This document shows, piece after piece, positions 54,201-62,849 of a DNA stretch of 64,000 bases. Within the stretch, counting starts at the first letter, position 1, and the number at the start of each line of letters is the position of its first letter. Origin of the DNA: Zygaena filipendulae. Lineage: Eukaryota; Arthropoda; Insecta; Lepidoptera; Zygaenidae. Under the pieces are notes generated by a model. It ran no database searches and was not told the origin of the DNA. It saw only the letters and a list, made by a program, of their open reading frames with translations. A program made the translations under genes and the position numbers. The stretch covers positions 2,504,001 to 2,568,000 of the forward strand of contig OU015664.1 in assembly GCA_907165275.2 (NCBI GenBank), read 5' to 3'.

Positions 54201-56793
54201 GTTCTGTGGCATCAATAACCGCGAAACGGTTGCGTGTTCGAAGATTAATTTATTAGATTAGTTGGATTATTTTATGTAGCTAAACGGTCACTTGGTGATC
54301 TATGAATTATAGCTAAAGCCTTCAATTCCTAGATATAGTTAACCCAACATCTGCTTCTAGTTTCTCTATCATCTTAAGGTTGCCTTGTAAAGATTGCTTC
54401 TGGCAGTAAGGCGGTCTTTTTCTCTGTCTTTTCTTTTTATTTCTCTTAGTTTTACTGTTTCTTTTGGGGCAATACAGCATATTTGAATTTGAATGGGGAT
54501 GTGGACTACTTTTGAAAATCAATATTCTAATTAGTTCGTCAGTTAGAAAATAAAAAAACAATAGACACGTATTTTTTGCTTTTTCAAATAAATTAAAATA
54601 TACAGAGATAAAGCGCATTAAAGTTTAGGGTGAGAGGGTCGTGACGTCACTAACCGCTAAAACCGCCATACAAACTGTCAGAATAGTGACGTCACGCGGA
54701 ATTTCAACTCAATATATTGCCGTTATTTTTTGATCACGTAAAAAAAGAAACAATACGTGTCCAATATTTTTTAATAATCTACAAGACGGACTAAAAAATA
54801 AAAAATAATCAACACGCCCATTGTAGGATTTAAAAAATACATAATTTTATCAATATGTTAGTTAGTTAGTTACCTAATACTTAGTGAAAGGTACCTCTAA
54901 AAACACCTTTATATCCAAATAAACGTACCTACCTATATAAAGAGGGTAACTCTAAACGAGGGAAATCTAAAACCCCTCTTATCCATGTTAATACTGAACA
55001 CACTTCTTCAATGCGTACACTCTGTATAATCGTTATGTGTCTGTTAGTGATGGTGTAACTTCTGAACTGAACCAATTCAAGGTGATGCTTCCTAAAAAAT
55101 ACACAACACAGACATACACTATTACACACAAACACACACCCATGCACACGTTCCAGAACTGTAATTCTCTGTTCTGGTTTTTATAATTTTATATTTTTCT
55201 ATTTGTACTAATTTAATGTTTTTGGTTAACCTAGATTAGGCTCCAGATCTCCTACTTTTTGTAATTAAAACCTTTGTTCAGATGAATAAATGGTTATTAT
55301 TATTACTATATTACTAATATTATAAATGCGAAAATGAGTTTGTTTGTTTATTACGCTTTCACGCTTTAACGACTCAACCGATCATCATTGAATTTTGCAT
55401 GCACGTTGTCAGGGATACAGAGAAGGACATAGGGTACTTATTATCTCGGAATTCCCGCGGAAACTTCGAAATTACCGCGGGTGAAACCGGCTAGTTATAA
55501 TATAAATTATAATAATCTCCAACAGTGTTCGACAACAGAGCTGTGTGTGAATTGGTCGAAGTCGATCTCTTGTCTAACGTGAGGAAATATCTGTTCACCT
55601 CCAAAGAATTTCCTTACCGGGATCAATTCAAAGTTGGGTAAGTACATCTACATCTCATCTTATCAAAATTACAATTTTAATTCTCAAAGCTGTTTCTGTG
55701 GCAACTCTATAGATATCTCTTATACAATGTTCCCTATCCTCTTTGTAAAGCTCGTCTTAAGAAAACATACAAATCGGTCGAATCATTTTCAAATTTTTCC
55801 GAGACTACGCACGGCAATTCATTTTTATATAGAAAAAGATTACATTTCATTCGATGAAAGAGCTAAGAGGCATGTAAAGGACGGTACCATACAAGCACAA
55901 GCTAGGTCTTTACTGATTAAAATTCGAATTCGATCTTTACTTTTGTCAGTCATGTTGAACGCTTAAATGCGTTCAGTTGTCTATCCTACTTATATTATAA
56001 ATGTGAAAGTGTGGATGTTTGGATGTTTGTTACTCAATCACGCAGAAACGGCTGAACGGATTTGGATGAAATTTGGCATGCACGTTGTCAGGGGTACAGA
56101 GAAGGACATAGGGTACTTTTTATCCCGGAATCCCCGCGGGACCTCTAAAATTACCACGGCTGAAACTGCGGGGCACAGCTAGTATTATTATAAAAGCAGA
56201 AACTGACTGATCAATAAACGCACAGCTGGAACCGCTGGATCTACAAGTATGAAATTTTACACAAATATCCGTTAATATAAGTGACCGTAGAGTGTGCAAT
56301 AAGAAAGGATTTTTTATTAAAATTCAACACCTAAGGGGGTAAAAGGGGGTCGCAAAGTTTGTATGGAACAACCTACCTTACCTGTACCTATATTCTGTCA
56401 GGAGTACGGAAAGAATCCCCTTATCCCAGAATTCCTGAGGTATCTTTGAAATTATCATGGGTGAAACTGCGGAGAACGGCTAGTAAATAATGATGACACG
56501 CCTTTCGTGCAATCCGCAACGAATCGATTAAAGAAAAGTGACTAACTGATTAAAATTCTTATTCTCTACACAGAACACTTCGTGCCAGGGAAACTGGTAT
56601 ACTGCAGCGGCTGCTTCTGCAAGAGATCGACAGTGCGGTCCATTGCGACGTGACGCCCCACGTCCATACGCGATTCTTGCACGTGTTCAATCCACTGGTA
56701 TTGCTATTTGGTGTTTACGTCATATCCCTATTTATATTGTTGGCGGAAAGACATTACTACAACAATCATAGGGTATGGCCGTACGTGGAATAG
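41478..56793 (+). CDS. Divergent ionotropic receptor (IR / iGluR-like channel), seven exons
   Basis: Exons 41478-41623, 47869-48030, 48573-48793, 49617-49816, 52650-52794, 55526-55637, 56574-56793; all GT-AG, phases compatible, total 1206 nt, 401 aa plus stop, with a polyA signal AATAAA at 56854. Layout is that of insect chemosensory IRs: half-domain S1 (residues 1-110, with S-I-D-I-F-A-R-P-L and R-F-G-F-I-L-R-R), helix M1 (about 130-147), pore loop ending G-A-H-C-Q-Q (177), helix M3 (about 190-211, F-Y-T-S-N-L-L), half-domain S2 (about 215-360), helix M4 (about 370-390), and a short cytoplasmic tail. Such receptors are ligand-gated cation channels of sensory neurons. No signal peptide or long N-terminal domain is found, so the 5' end is probably missing. 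I cannot assign a subfamily. Introns carry a full Ty3 element and a piggyBac relic. Confidence 0.8.
41691..41977. mobile_element. MITE family A, copy 3, internally shortened
   Basis: CATCGTGTTAATGAAT start, TTAATTCATTAAAACGTTG end; interior GTACGCCGCCCGCTGC. Shorter than copies 1 and 2 by about 65 bp. Lies in receptor intron 1. Confidence 0.65.
41978..42795. other. Receptor intron 1, left part
   Basis: AT-rich; no exon or named repeat recognised up to the LTR element's target site. Confidence 0.5.
42796..42924 (-). repeat. 3' LTR of the Ty3/Gypsy element
   Basis: 129 bp, TG...CA termini, same sequence as the other LTR. It contains an AATAAAAG motif near its end on the minus strand, a possible polyadenylation signal. 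Confidence 0.93.
43111..47271 (-). CDS. Ty3/Gypsy gag-pol polyprotein, single ORF
   Basis: 1386 codons with no stop, starting ATG 47271, 27 bp inside the 5' LTR. Order: gag capsid-like part (1-230), two Cys-His zinc knuckles (about 235-270, the second C-N-N-C-K-G-R-N-H-S-E-N-V-C), an aspartic protease with D-T-A near 331, reverse transcriptase (about 480-660) with the catalytic L-V-D-D, RNase H (about 760-870, C-D-S-S-E-G-A, K-T-D-H-K-P-L), integrase with an H-H-C-C zinc domain and a D,D,E core (M-D-V-F, V-T-D-G-G-T-N-F), and a Ser/Thr-rich C-terminus. No envelope gene. Protease-to-RNase H-to-integrase order defines the Ty3/Gypsy group. gag and pol are fused in one frame, so no frameshift is needed. 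All core motifs look intact. Confidence 0.93.
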   Translation of the reverse strand: MSQEKTDLAKIVQQQTVLLQEMQKQIAHLRGPDLVNVPWPASLNINTCPEEAFKSFEAAWLNYCKATKMVSWPKEDEPRKISILFSAIGEDALKKYAYFGISSQAQPGSCEEILKIIASKMVPKKNIIYNRYVFLSRNQQTYEQFDIYYSEITKLIEECNYKDFKEEMLRDKIVIGIKDMTLKKDLLKKDNLTLNQAVNLCRAAEATDKQVKDLSTASTSEIKKVEEISNIKKGKCRFCGKMHIFKKENCTAWGKTCNNCKGRNHSENVCKKKKEVKELKETPRTQYSSDTDSDNEVQVINKIMNKRNKNLAECVLQFKRQTDWFKATCLLDTAADECLIGLKNLEDIFGRGYTQKNLTPSQKSLYSFGGHNIMIHGEINITLRIKTLNKIKKYRVTFQVVHDDHMPLLSCKACTKMGLVKFCKEVKCSYSQETHNIIKKYDTVFEGKGSFSGEVNLEINESVPSVIQKARRVPVALRSLLKEELKKLEREGIIVKEENHTDWVSNILIIQKKDSFRICLDPIPLNKAINRPNHQFTTVEEILPELGRAKVFSTFDVKKGFWHLNLSEESSKLTTFWTPFGKYRWKVLPFGISSAPDYFQIKMSEIIQGLTGVEALVDDLLVFGVGDSMSEAVLDHNKNLENLMERLVKFNCKLNKSKTKLLQTSVQYYGHVFTNKGLQPDPSKIEAIMNIPTPKTKKELQRFLGVVTYLSRFIPNLSAESSHLRQLTHEKSEWIWNKKTQKEFEKLKSLISDIKTLKYYDKNETLIIECDSSEGALGVALFQQNQPVAYASRRLTPTEKKYAQIEKELLAVVFACTRFDQLIVGNTKTVIKTDHKPLLNIFRKPLLNAPKRLQSMLLILQRYSLELEFVSGKDNIMADALSRFYLECKDIDKSKNMKIFEIIENINPLQNLPISDKCIKDIENSTTQDLNCTTLKNFIQHGWPRYIRNIPDALKPYYSLKADLTVHGGLILKNQAILIPENLRQEILNKLHKAHSGIENTLKLARDAIFWPAMTNDIRELIKNCHICKKFQPSQQKMTMQSHKIPKYPFQIISMDVFFFTQNGRQMKFLITVDHYSDFFEIDKLKDMSAKQVIEACKKNFSRHGIPEVVVTDGGTNFVNQEFSEFANKWNFTQVTSSPNHPQANGKAEATVKIAKKLLLKSNENGDDFWFNLLCLRNTPNKLDSSPVQRLYSRRTRGYLPIIQEMLRPNVIENVPEYIKRKKEATKYSYDKRAKKATSLEIGQPVTVQLQPSSNKFWTPGVVTDILSDRSYLVNVDNTTYRRNLSHIRPHSSPTQEKETNITIEDNFKLNGQTNSCEENNIIQSENLYEECDNTNNLVSNCTPDDTKNDSTSLQVSTPTKTPLSINSPRPRRETRRPAYLKDYTC
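47299..47427 (-). repeat. 5' LTR of the Ty3/Gypsy element
   Basis: 129 bp, same as the 3' LTR; unusually short for the class. A TTTAAATAAG stretch may act as a core promoter. Confidence 0.93.
47428..47868. other. Receptor intron 1, right end
   Basis: Holds the foldback annotated next; the acceptor of exon 2 (ATCCACAG) closes it at 47868. Confidence 0.5.
47634..47784. repeat. Foldback MITE (family D)
   Basis: AGGCCTTTTGCACATTGTAA and continuing arm of about 36 bp, with its reverse complement (TTATAATGTGCAAAAGGCCT) at the other end. 151 bp. A solo arm is at 11298. Confidence 0.75.
48047..48370 (-). mobile_element. Lep1-type Helitron (long subfamily), complete
   Basis: ACTAGCTGTGCCCCGCGG start, GACATCCGATTTCAATGAAA, a (GACA)n run at 48218-48248, and CTACTCTTTATTATAGTATA end. 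In receptor intron 2, only 17 bp after exon 2. Confidence 0.65.
48371..48545 (-). repeat. Lep1-type Helitron, second copy in tandem
   Basis: ACTAGACGTTCCCCGCGG start directly after the preceding copy. Internal blocks degraded. Ends about 25 bp before receptor exon 3. Confidence 0.5.
49083..49336 (-). mobile_element. tRNA-derived SINE
   Basis: On the minus strand the head reads GACCCGTTTGGCGCAATGGT (A-box-like) and later GGTTCCGGGTTCGATTCCCG (B box), i.e. a tRNA-like pol III promoter. It is followed by a non-tRNA body that ends TGGGATCAAGTAGATCT. A headless relative is at 8985-9070. In receptor intron 3. Confidence 0.7.
49436..49575 (-). repeat. Lep1-type Helitron fragment
   Basis: ACTGTTCCCCTCGGTTTCAC, CTGACAACGTGTAAGCAAAA, GCCGTGAAAGCGTAAAAAT-like words. 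Internal deletion. Confidence 0.5.
49817..51053. other. Receptor intron 4, left part
   Basis: Contains a small inverted-repeat element (50113-50215) and a TATG/TGTA-rich microsatellite-like stretch at about 50900-51000. Open frames there are by-products of that low-complexity run. Confidence 0.5.
50113..50215. repeat. Short inverted-repeat element
   Basis: TGTAAAATTACGCGGGACTT at the left and its exact reverse complement at the right; 103 bp in all, GC-rich centre with GTTTCGGTTGAG. MITE-like. Confidence 0.7.
51054..52451 (-). mobile_element. piggyBac-like DNA transposon, internally deleted
   Basis: Terminal inverted repeat CCTCCTGAGACCC at both ends. It is flanked by TTAA at 51050-51053 and TTAC (a mutated TTAA) at 52452-52455, the piggyBac target. 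1.4 kb, well short of a full element. Located in receptor intron 4, 198 bp before exon 5. Confidence 0.82.
51239..52015 (-). pseudogene. piggyBac transposase remnants
   Basis: 51840-52015 encodes an acidic N-terminal piece (DEEEEDEDLH-like run) and ends in a stop. 51596-51808 continues N-terminal-like sequence in another frame. 51239-51454 encodes the C-terminal cysteine-rich domain (C-R-I-K-G-C-D-H-L-T-C-V-K-C and following Cys). The central catalytic DDD domain is absent, so it cannot be active. Confidence 0.65.
52915..53120 (+). repeat. Lep1-type Helitron, 'TTCAAAAACTACTGAACCG' subfamily
   Basis: AGGAAGAGGAAAGATTTGAT, TTTGTTTGTTACGG, ATTATCCCTGAGTAACATAG, and GCGCGGGACAGCTAGT at the end. 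Followed at 53121-53290 by a second, partly degraded copy in the same direction. In receptor intron 5. Confidence 0.55.
53416..53690 (-). repeat. Lep1-type Helitron pieces
   Basis: ACTAGCTGTGCCCCGCGG start, AGTGAAAGTCCCGTCAAAG. A second TTCACCCGCGTGAGTTTCGG block at about 53551 indicates two overlapped or recombined copies. Confidence 0.5.
53691..54491. other. Receptor intron 5, middle part
   Basis: About 54350-54480 resembles a degraded LINE 3' tail (TTAAGGTTGCCTTGTAAAGA, AGTAAGGCGGTC). A 41-base block with acceptor-like and GTAAGT borders at 53771-53811 does not fit the receptor's phases and was not used. Confidence 0.4.
54492..54822. mobile_element. MITE family C, copy 3
   Basis: AATGGGGATGTGGACTACT start, CAACACGCCCATT end, both TGACGTCA sites present. 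Slightly more diverged than the other copies. In receptor intron 5. Confidence 0.75.
55313..55495 (+). repeat. Lep1-type Helitron copy
   Basis: TACTAATATTATAAATGCGA start, CGCTTTCACGCTTTAACGAC, GGTGAAACCGGCTAGT end. It stops about 30 bp before receptor exon 6. Confidence 0.6.
55984..56182 (+). mobile_element. Lep1-type Helitron, complete copy
   Basis: TCCTACTTATATTATAAATG start, CGGCTGAACGGATTTGGATG, GCGGGGCACAGCTAGT end. In receptor intron 6. Confidence 0.65.
56183..56483 (+). repeat. Lep1-type Helitron, TACGATCAGCGG-type subfamily, degraded
   Basis: ACTGACTGATCAATAAACGC, TCAACACCTAAGGGGGTAAA, AACTGCGGAGAACGGCTAGT end. Directly follows the preceding copy, head-to-tail. Confidence 0.5.
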
Positions 56794-57006
56794 GGCCGAA
56801 CGCAGTTTATATTTATCTAATAATACCTAAACATAAGGCGATGCCAGGAAAGTAATAAAATGCGGTTTTTTTTTTAATTTAACATACAAGAAACACATGA
56901 AACGCCTAAACTCATGGTAACAAATTAAACTTCATCACTTAGTGTTAGTATAAGATAAAACAAGGCAGATTAAAATTCTTTACACTTTGAGTTCGATTCG
57001 ATCGAT

Positions 57007-57336
57007 AATAGGGATGTTGACTACTATTGAAAAACAAAATTCTAATAAGTCCGTCAGTTAGAAAATAAAAAAACAATAGACACGTATTTTTTGCTTTTTT
57101 AAATAAATTAACATATACAGAGATAAAGCGCATTAAAGTTTAGGATGAGGAGGTCGTGACGTCACTAACCGCAAAACCGCCATACAAACTGTCAGAATAG
57201 TGACGTCACGCGAAATTTCAACTCAATATATCGCCGTTATTTTTTGATTACGTAAAAAAAGAAAAAATACGTGTCCAATATTTTTTAATAATCTACAAGA
57301 CGGACTAAAAAATAAAAATTAGTCAACATGCCCATT
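57007..57336. mobile_element. MITE family C, copy 4
   Basis: AATAGGGATGTTGACTACTA start, AGTCAACATGCCCATT end, both TGACGTCA sites. Almost the same as copy 2. Lies between the receptor stop and the lipase stop. Confidence 0.8.
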
Positions 57337-57446
57337 CACGTTGGATAATTTTCTATAGAGTGAAGTATATCTTTTTTCACCAATATTAAGTAGATGTTTA
57401 AATAAATGAAAATTACTCTTTTATTTTTATTCATTTTATTACGCCA

Positions 57447-60400
57447 TCAGGAACTGCCAGCAGCACCTAATCCAAATGGCGAGCTCGGTCCAGTGCTTAA
57501 GAAATAACTACCGGGAGACCCGTTCTCTGAACCCAACCCCATGTAGGCTACGGGGTTTTTTGAACAGTGACCTTCGCGAAAACTCGTCCAATTAGAGCAT
57601 TTCCTAGCTGAAATATAAACAAGATAATCGGTGAGGTTAAAATTACGGTTCACACAACAAAATAAATAAAATTCAAATAATTAAACGCGATACCCTGATT
57701 CACTTATAACCGAAGATATTACTAACGCCCGATATCGTAACGTGCTTGTAACATAGTTCAAAAAACTCTTAAGTCATGCCGGAATAACTATTGAGAATTT
57801 TGAATTTCATACATTGTCGAGAAGAGTTAAAAACCTAATAAAAGCTCCCTCGGCTATATTGGAGCTATGAGGACTTTATAAAATCAAAGGGCTTTATAAA
57901 AATATTATCAAAATTTTAATAGGGAAAAACTAATAGGATTACAAGGGGCTTATGTCAGCAAGCAACTTAAAAATTATGACATTCTGTATATAAAAATTAA
58001 AAATAATACAAATTATAAATAGCCAGTACTTAATGGTTGGCAACATTCTCCCCCTTCGTGACAAAAAACCTTAAAGAAACTTAAAATTATTATCAAAAAC
58101 AAGAACTTAAATTGGTCATTCGAAGTAAAAAGGAGGATAAAACAGAAAACAAAGAAAGAACAGACATAACAAAAACAATCATAACAAAAAACAAGTCACT
58201 ATTCGCGTCTGTCTGTTTGTCCACTTAGTCCTCCTAATTATGGGACAAACTTGACGAATATAAAAAATATACAGGCAGTGTCAGAGATGCAGTTGTCTCT
58301 TTCGCACTCTATACTTTGAGGTAACGGTAAAACAATATTTTTTGTGTTTTGTTTCGTATAGGAGTTATCGTAATTCAAAAAGTGAGTTGGGGTTATAGTG
58401 AATGGACACAGTCATAGATTTAACTTTTTTGCCGTATCATCAAGTGTATAAATGAACGAAATAATTACTCTGGTCTGGCACAGCCTGTCTTTCCTCGAAC
58501 CTCGAACCATAAAGTTCAGTTATATCAGACCCTATCCCTACCCTATCAGACCCAAAAATGTATTGACAAATTTTATTTTTACTAAAGAAAGAATTTGGAC
58601 CCACCAGGAAAATGATCTGGAGCATTCACCGTCTCGGCGAAGAGTTCCCACGCTCTGCTGTGATCACAGGTTGAAAGATAACACCCTGGCTGGGACAGGC
58701 CGCCGTTTGGGTAGAAATCCTTACGTCCTGAAATTTGGTGTAGACATTAACTAGGGTACTCATTGCTGTGGAGAGACAGAGAGACTCGGTGATATAATGA
58801 CAAGTGTTTATATTATAACGAAAAATTCCATTTGCACTTACAGCGAATAATCCACATAATGTTGTGGATTAATAAAGTTTTCATCGCATAACTTTTGTGA
58901 TGTAAAACTCGGTCCTGAAGGGCAAAAAGGCAAACTTACTCTAGTTACTAGACAATACTACAATACTACTGTAGTATTGTCTTTATAAATTAGGCAACCT
59001 TAGATATAAATTGAACTTCGAAATTCAAGTTGACATTGTCCAGCACGTATATCGCTATCGCCTCTAGGTTTACCACTACTTTGTAGCGGGATATAGAAAG
59101 GCACGAAGTAGGTAATTCTTTGTCAATATGCAGGAAACTTCAATTCTTTCTTACCGACCGGCTCTTTTAAGCCGAATATTCCACCATTGGTATGTATAAC
59201 ATCAACGTAGGCAGCGTCGGTGTGGTCGAGCCTGGCAGCGGTCCCAACGTTACTGAAACAAGGCCCAGCTGGATCCAGTGCTGCTATACGACCAATCATC
59301 GCGCCGGTCAGCTGTTGCACTTGTTTGCCAGCTATACCAGCTATATGAGCACCCAGGCTGTGCCCAATCAGTGTTATGTTTGATGGGTCATGACCTCCTG
59401 CAAGTTTATCGGATACGTTTAATTTATTGCGTACTTCGACTTTAGATCACCTACCGTTGGTTCTCCAAAAAAAAAACTCGGATATTCTTCAGCAAAATAT
59501 TAAAAAGCCATGTCGTCGTCTCCGTAGTCTAATATGATGACGCGATAAGATTTACTACTTCACAAACTTTGCATTTTGTTTCGCTCATAACAGAATAATA
59601 AAAAGACACTGCTGTGTATCTATACATTTTTTATACATACAAAAGCTTACCTATGCTTGATTTTTTATACTTAAAACAAAATTGGAAATTATTTAAAAGA
59701 AAATTATGTATTATAGGTAGGTACTTCAAGCAAAATTGGAAGCAAATTATTACAAAAAAAATTAAGAAAAAAGTCACTTATAAGAACAATGTCATTCTAA
59801 TTTCCTTCCTGCTTTTTTATTAATTACGTCAAAGTAAAGTGATATTTAATTCGGAGAAGTTCACAATTTCTATTTAATTTTTTTTTAATATTCATTATGA
59901 CATTGATAAATTAATATGTAAGTATAATAAAAGCTTAATAAATTTATCTTAAGAAATAAAGTAGATACCTAGTATTTAACAAGGAAAGATTTAATCATCT
60001 ATACCAATGATTCCCAAAGTGGTCCAGGTGAACCCCCAGGGGTCCACGGGAGCCCGACAGGGGTCTAAGTTTGCGTGAAAAAAAAAATGGAGGTCCACAA
60101 CTGTTATGCTACTGCTCCACCTGCGTTAACGTTAACGTTGATGTTAATGTCTAACGTGGTAATGTTAGTAAGTCAACGCGTTAAAATGTTGGCCACATCT
60201 AAATTAGCGCACTAATTTACGCGTTAACACGCAGCTGGAGCAGTAGCATTAGATGAAGTCGCTTTTCAGACTGGCCTTGAAACTTAGCTTAAATGATATC
60301 CACTCACAGCATAATCAAAGCAATATAAATTCTCACCTTTTTTTCGAAAACTTTTAATTCATAGTTGATTGAAAAATAGCCACAACACAGATTGCCATAG

Positions 60401-62656
60401 ACATATACTTTTTTGGGTTTCGGAAGTAAGTTAGTAAATGTAATAGCTGCAGGGGGTCCACCAGATCCAGCAAAATGTTTAAAGTGGTCTATGAGAAAAA
60501 AAAGTATGGGAACCTCTGATCCATACTAATATTATAAAGAGGTAAGATATTATTCTGATTTTTTATTTGTTTGATACGATTTAACTCAAAAATTGGACCA
60601 TTAGAAAGCTACATTATCCCTGAGTAATATAGGCTATATATTGTAATCCGGAATTCCGTGGGAACTCCAAGATTATCGCGGGTGAAACCGCGCGGGACAG
60701 CGAGTGTCTTTATATAGATGTTTCATAATTCCGGGACAGAGCCGGTCCTTGTTAAGGTTTGAGTGAAATATTAAAGTAATGGAATAGTTTTTTTTAACAA
60801 GCTGTATCATGTGTACCCACGGGAACAAAACAACAAAAAAACCAGCCCTAACACGACAATCTTTGCAGTTTCCATTAAGGAGTTCCAGTGGAAATCTTCT
60901 GACTCCATGTTCAGACCTTCGTCATCATAATGTAATAGGAAGTACTCATGGCAACAAAACAAATTAGCTGGACTGTTCTACCTCTATTTGACATCAGGCA
61001 GTTTCAGTGCCTATATCCCAGCTCGGTCGAGCTCGATGATTTGCTTACCATCACATCAACAGTGCTGTTAAAGAAAAAATTACTGTCAAAGAAAAAACAA
61101 CATCACTCACGTCGTATCATTTCGCTCAAGAAAACACCAAGCTTTTCGCCGATAAACCTAGCGTACGTCGACGAACGGAAATACTCTAAGTTTATCAATT
61201 TCCTTCCATCCAACGCAAGTATCAGGAGGTCTGATCTCTTCAACAACTCCGGGGCAACGCCTTGCACCATCATACCGTCTGAACTCTCCATGAAACCGTG
61301 CACCAGCACAACCACTTTCTTAGTTTTGTTCATGACTCTGCTGATTCTTCTCGTCGCTGTTATGTTGTACTTCACATTACCCTTTTTAGTTATTAAATCA
61401 ATGTCGAGCATCTCGTTTAGATTGGTTAGATTTTTTTCTGACATCTTTTCGTATGTAATGCCAAAGATGCTTTTCAATGTTTCACCTGACAATAAAATGA
61501 GTGCTTATACAGTTGTATGCTATGTAAAGAAATACCCACGTTAATTTCGGAGTTCTCGCGGGAATTCCGGGATAAAAACTGCCCACCTTCTCCTTTTTTT
61601 TAGTATGCAAAATTTTATGAAGATCAGTTTAGCCATTAAGAAATGAAAGCGTAACAAACAAACAAACCCACTTTTGTATTTACCTAACTATCTACTATAT
61701 GTAAGGTATCATTATTATTCCAATACTAGCTGTTCCCCGCGGTTTCATCCGCGTTAATTTCGAAGTTCCCGCGGGAATTCCGAACTACAATATAGCCTAT
61801 GATACTCAGGGATAATGTACTTTTGTAATGGTTAAAGAATTTTTGACATCGGTCCAGTAGTTTTTGAGTTAAATTATACAAACAAAAAATCAAATCTTTT
61901 CCCTTTTAATATTAGTATAGATTAGGATATTAGTTAGGATCAGGTAAAATAAAGTTTCATTAGAAGTTTAACTAATAATATAAAATAAATGAAGCTGAAT
62001 TAATTGAAATATCGCTTGAGCTTCAAGCTTACATTTATTAGATCCAGCCGCCACAATAGGATGTATAGCAGGCATTGCCATATCCAATATGGAACCGAAG
62101 CTGAATTTAGCTGGGCGCTGCCCCACGGGACCCGTGCACTGAACCACTACAAGTATTAAGCTGCATGTGTAAATAATAAGCCAGATGAATGAAGCTGAAA
62201 TAAAAAAAATAACCGTTAGCTTATTAATGGTTAATGTGATGGTAAAAGTAGTATATTTTTCACGTTAACTTTGCTGTGATATTGGTTGAATTCAATTTCA
62301 ATTGATTTGGATTGGATGGATTGATTGAGTTGATATTAATATCTGAATTGTAAAATCTTTGAATTGGTATACGTGAGAAACAGAATTATTGTGTTTCGTT
62401 ACATTTTCAACCGATGAGTTTTCACTCGTTGATTGAAAAATGAAACGAAACACGTCATCTTCTCAGTTTTAATTTGCTTATTTGTATTTTAAAAATATCA
62501 GATCTGTATACCTACATTACTGAACACATACCTAAATACAATACGTGTATTATGTTGTGATACTCGTATTTGCAGAAAACACCTGTGTAGCAAAGATTTT
62601 ACGAACAAATATATTAAAAAACTAATAATTATAAGTAAGTACTCACAAATTTTCAT
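57447..62656 (-). CDS. Secreted neutral lipase of the pancreatic lipase family, complete, six exons
   Basis: Exons (minus): 62647-62656, 62033-62194, 61111-61485, 59155-59397, 58605-58727, 57447-57607; 1074 nt, 357 aa, every junction GT-AG and in phase. A hydrophobic signal peptide covers residues 1-23. The alpha/beta-hydrolase core has V-V-V-L-V-H-G-F, the nucleophile Ser196 in G-H-S-L-G-A-H, the acid Asp224 in L-D-P-A-G-P and the base His286 in C-D-H-S-R-A-W. Substrate loop H-T-N-G-G is followed by D-F-Y-P-N-G-G. The C-terminal PLAT domain of vertebrate pancreatic lipase is absent, as usual in insect members. Likely hydrolyses acylglycerols or phospholipids outside the cell, in gut or haemolymph; exact substrate unknown. 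A polyA signal AATAAA follows the stop (57435-57440). Introns contain a hAT/Helitron nest. Confidence 0.9.
57608..58604. other. Lipase intron 5
   Basis: AT-rich, no complete repeat recognised. A word CTCCCCCTTCGTGAC near 58048 suggests an LTR or MITE remnant, not resolved. Confidence 0.4.
58728..59154. other. Lipase intron 4
   Basis: A hairpin at 58950-58982 (AGACAATACTAC / GTAGTATTGTCT with a 9-base loop). Otherwise plain intron sequence. Confidence 0.5.
60005..60518. mobile_element. Small hAT-type element with 8-bp target duplication
   Basis: Ends CAATGATTCCCAAAGT and ACTTTTTTT..TATGGGAACCTCTG are inverted repeats of the hAT kind. The 8-bp flanks ATCTATAC / ATCCATAC differ at one base. 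514 bp, no transposase ORF, so non-autonomous. Confidence 0.75.
60106..60249. repeat. Foldback nested inside the hAT element
   Basis: ATGCTACTGCTCCACCTGCG at the left and CGCAGCTGGAGCAGTAGCAT at the right, reverse complements but for one base. The centre is rich in GTTAACG words. Confidence 0.7.
60825..60975. repeat. Unnamed dispersed repeat, copy B
   Basis: Partner of 2222-2390: GGAGTTCCAGTGG, TTCAGACCTTCGTC, AGTACTCATGGCAACAAAAC. In lipase intron 3. Confidence 0.5.
61545..61920 (-). repeat. Two Lep1-type Helitron copies in tandem
   Basis: 61545-61715: GTTAATTTCGGAGTTCTCGC to GCGTAACAAACAAACAAACC. 61725-61920: ACTAGCTGTTCCCCGCGG start to TTTTAATATTAGTATAG end, complete. In lipase intron 2. 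Confidence 0.6.
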
Positions 62657-62849
62657 TTCAGTTTGTACAGCGGAAAGTGAACGTGGATGGCGACGGAACA
62701 CACAGTGGTCATCAGAATGTGCTTATGTGAATAATCTGGGTGTCACCACAAATACTAGAGAGCTCACCCAAACTCAGTTATATAACAAGGCTGTTGTTTG
62801 GAAGAGCGACTGTGTTAAAGCCATACACCTATATTAATTAGAAAAGAAT
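62657..62849. promoter_or_regulatory. Upstream region of the lipase gene
   Basis: Between the lipase start codon and a LINE tail. No TATA box close to the ATG on the minus strand; promoter position is inferred from gene orientation only. Confidence 0.3.

Larger units (their letters stand above)
59997..60706 (+). mobile_element. Lep1-type Helitron split by a hAT-type element
   Basis: The Helitron start (ATCTATAC at 59997-60004) continues as ACTAATATTATAAAGAGG after 60519 and ends GCGCGGGACAGCGAGT. The interruption is the element at 60005-60518. Confidence 0.6.

Noticed and set aside
58452..58754. Plus-strand open frame of 100 codons
   Set aside because: It lies opposite lipase exon 5 and has no domain; it is an antisense shadow.
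60948..61544. Plus-strand open frame of 198 codons
   Set aside because: It is the antisense of lipase exon 3, whose minus-strand translation has clear lipase motifs.
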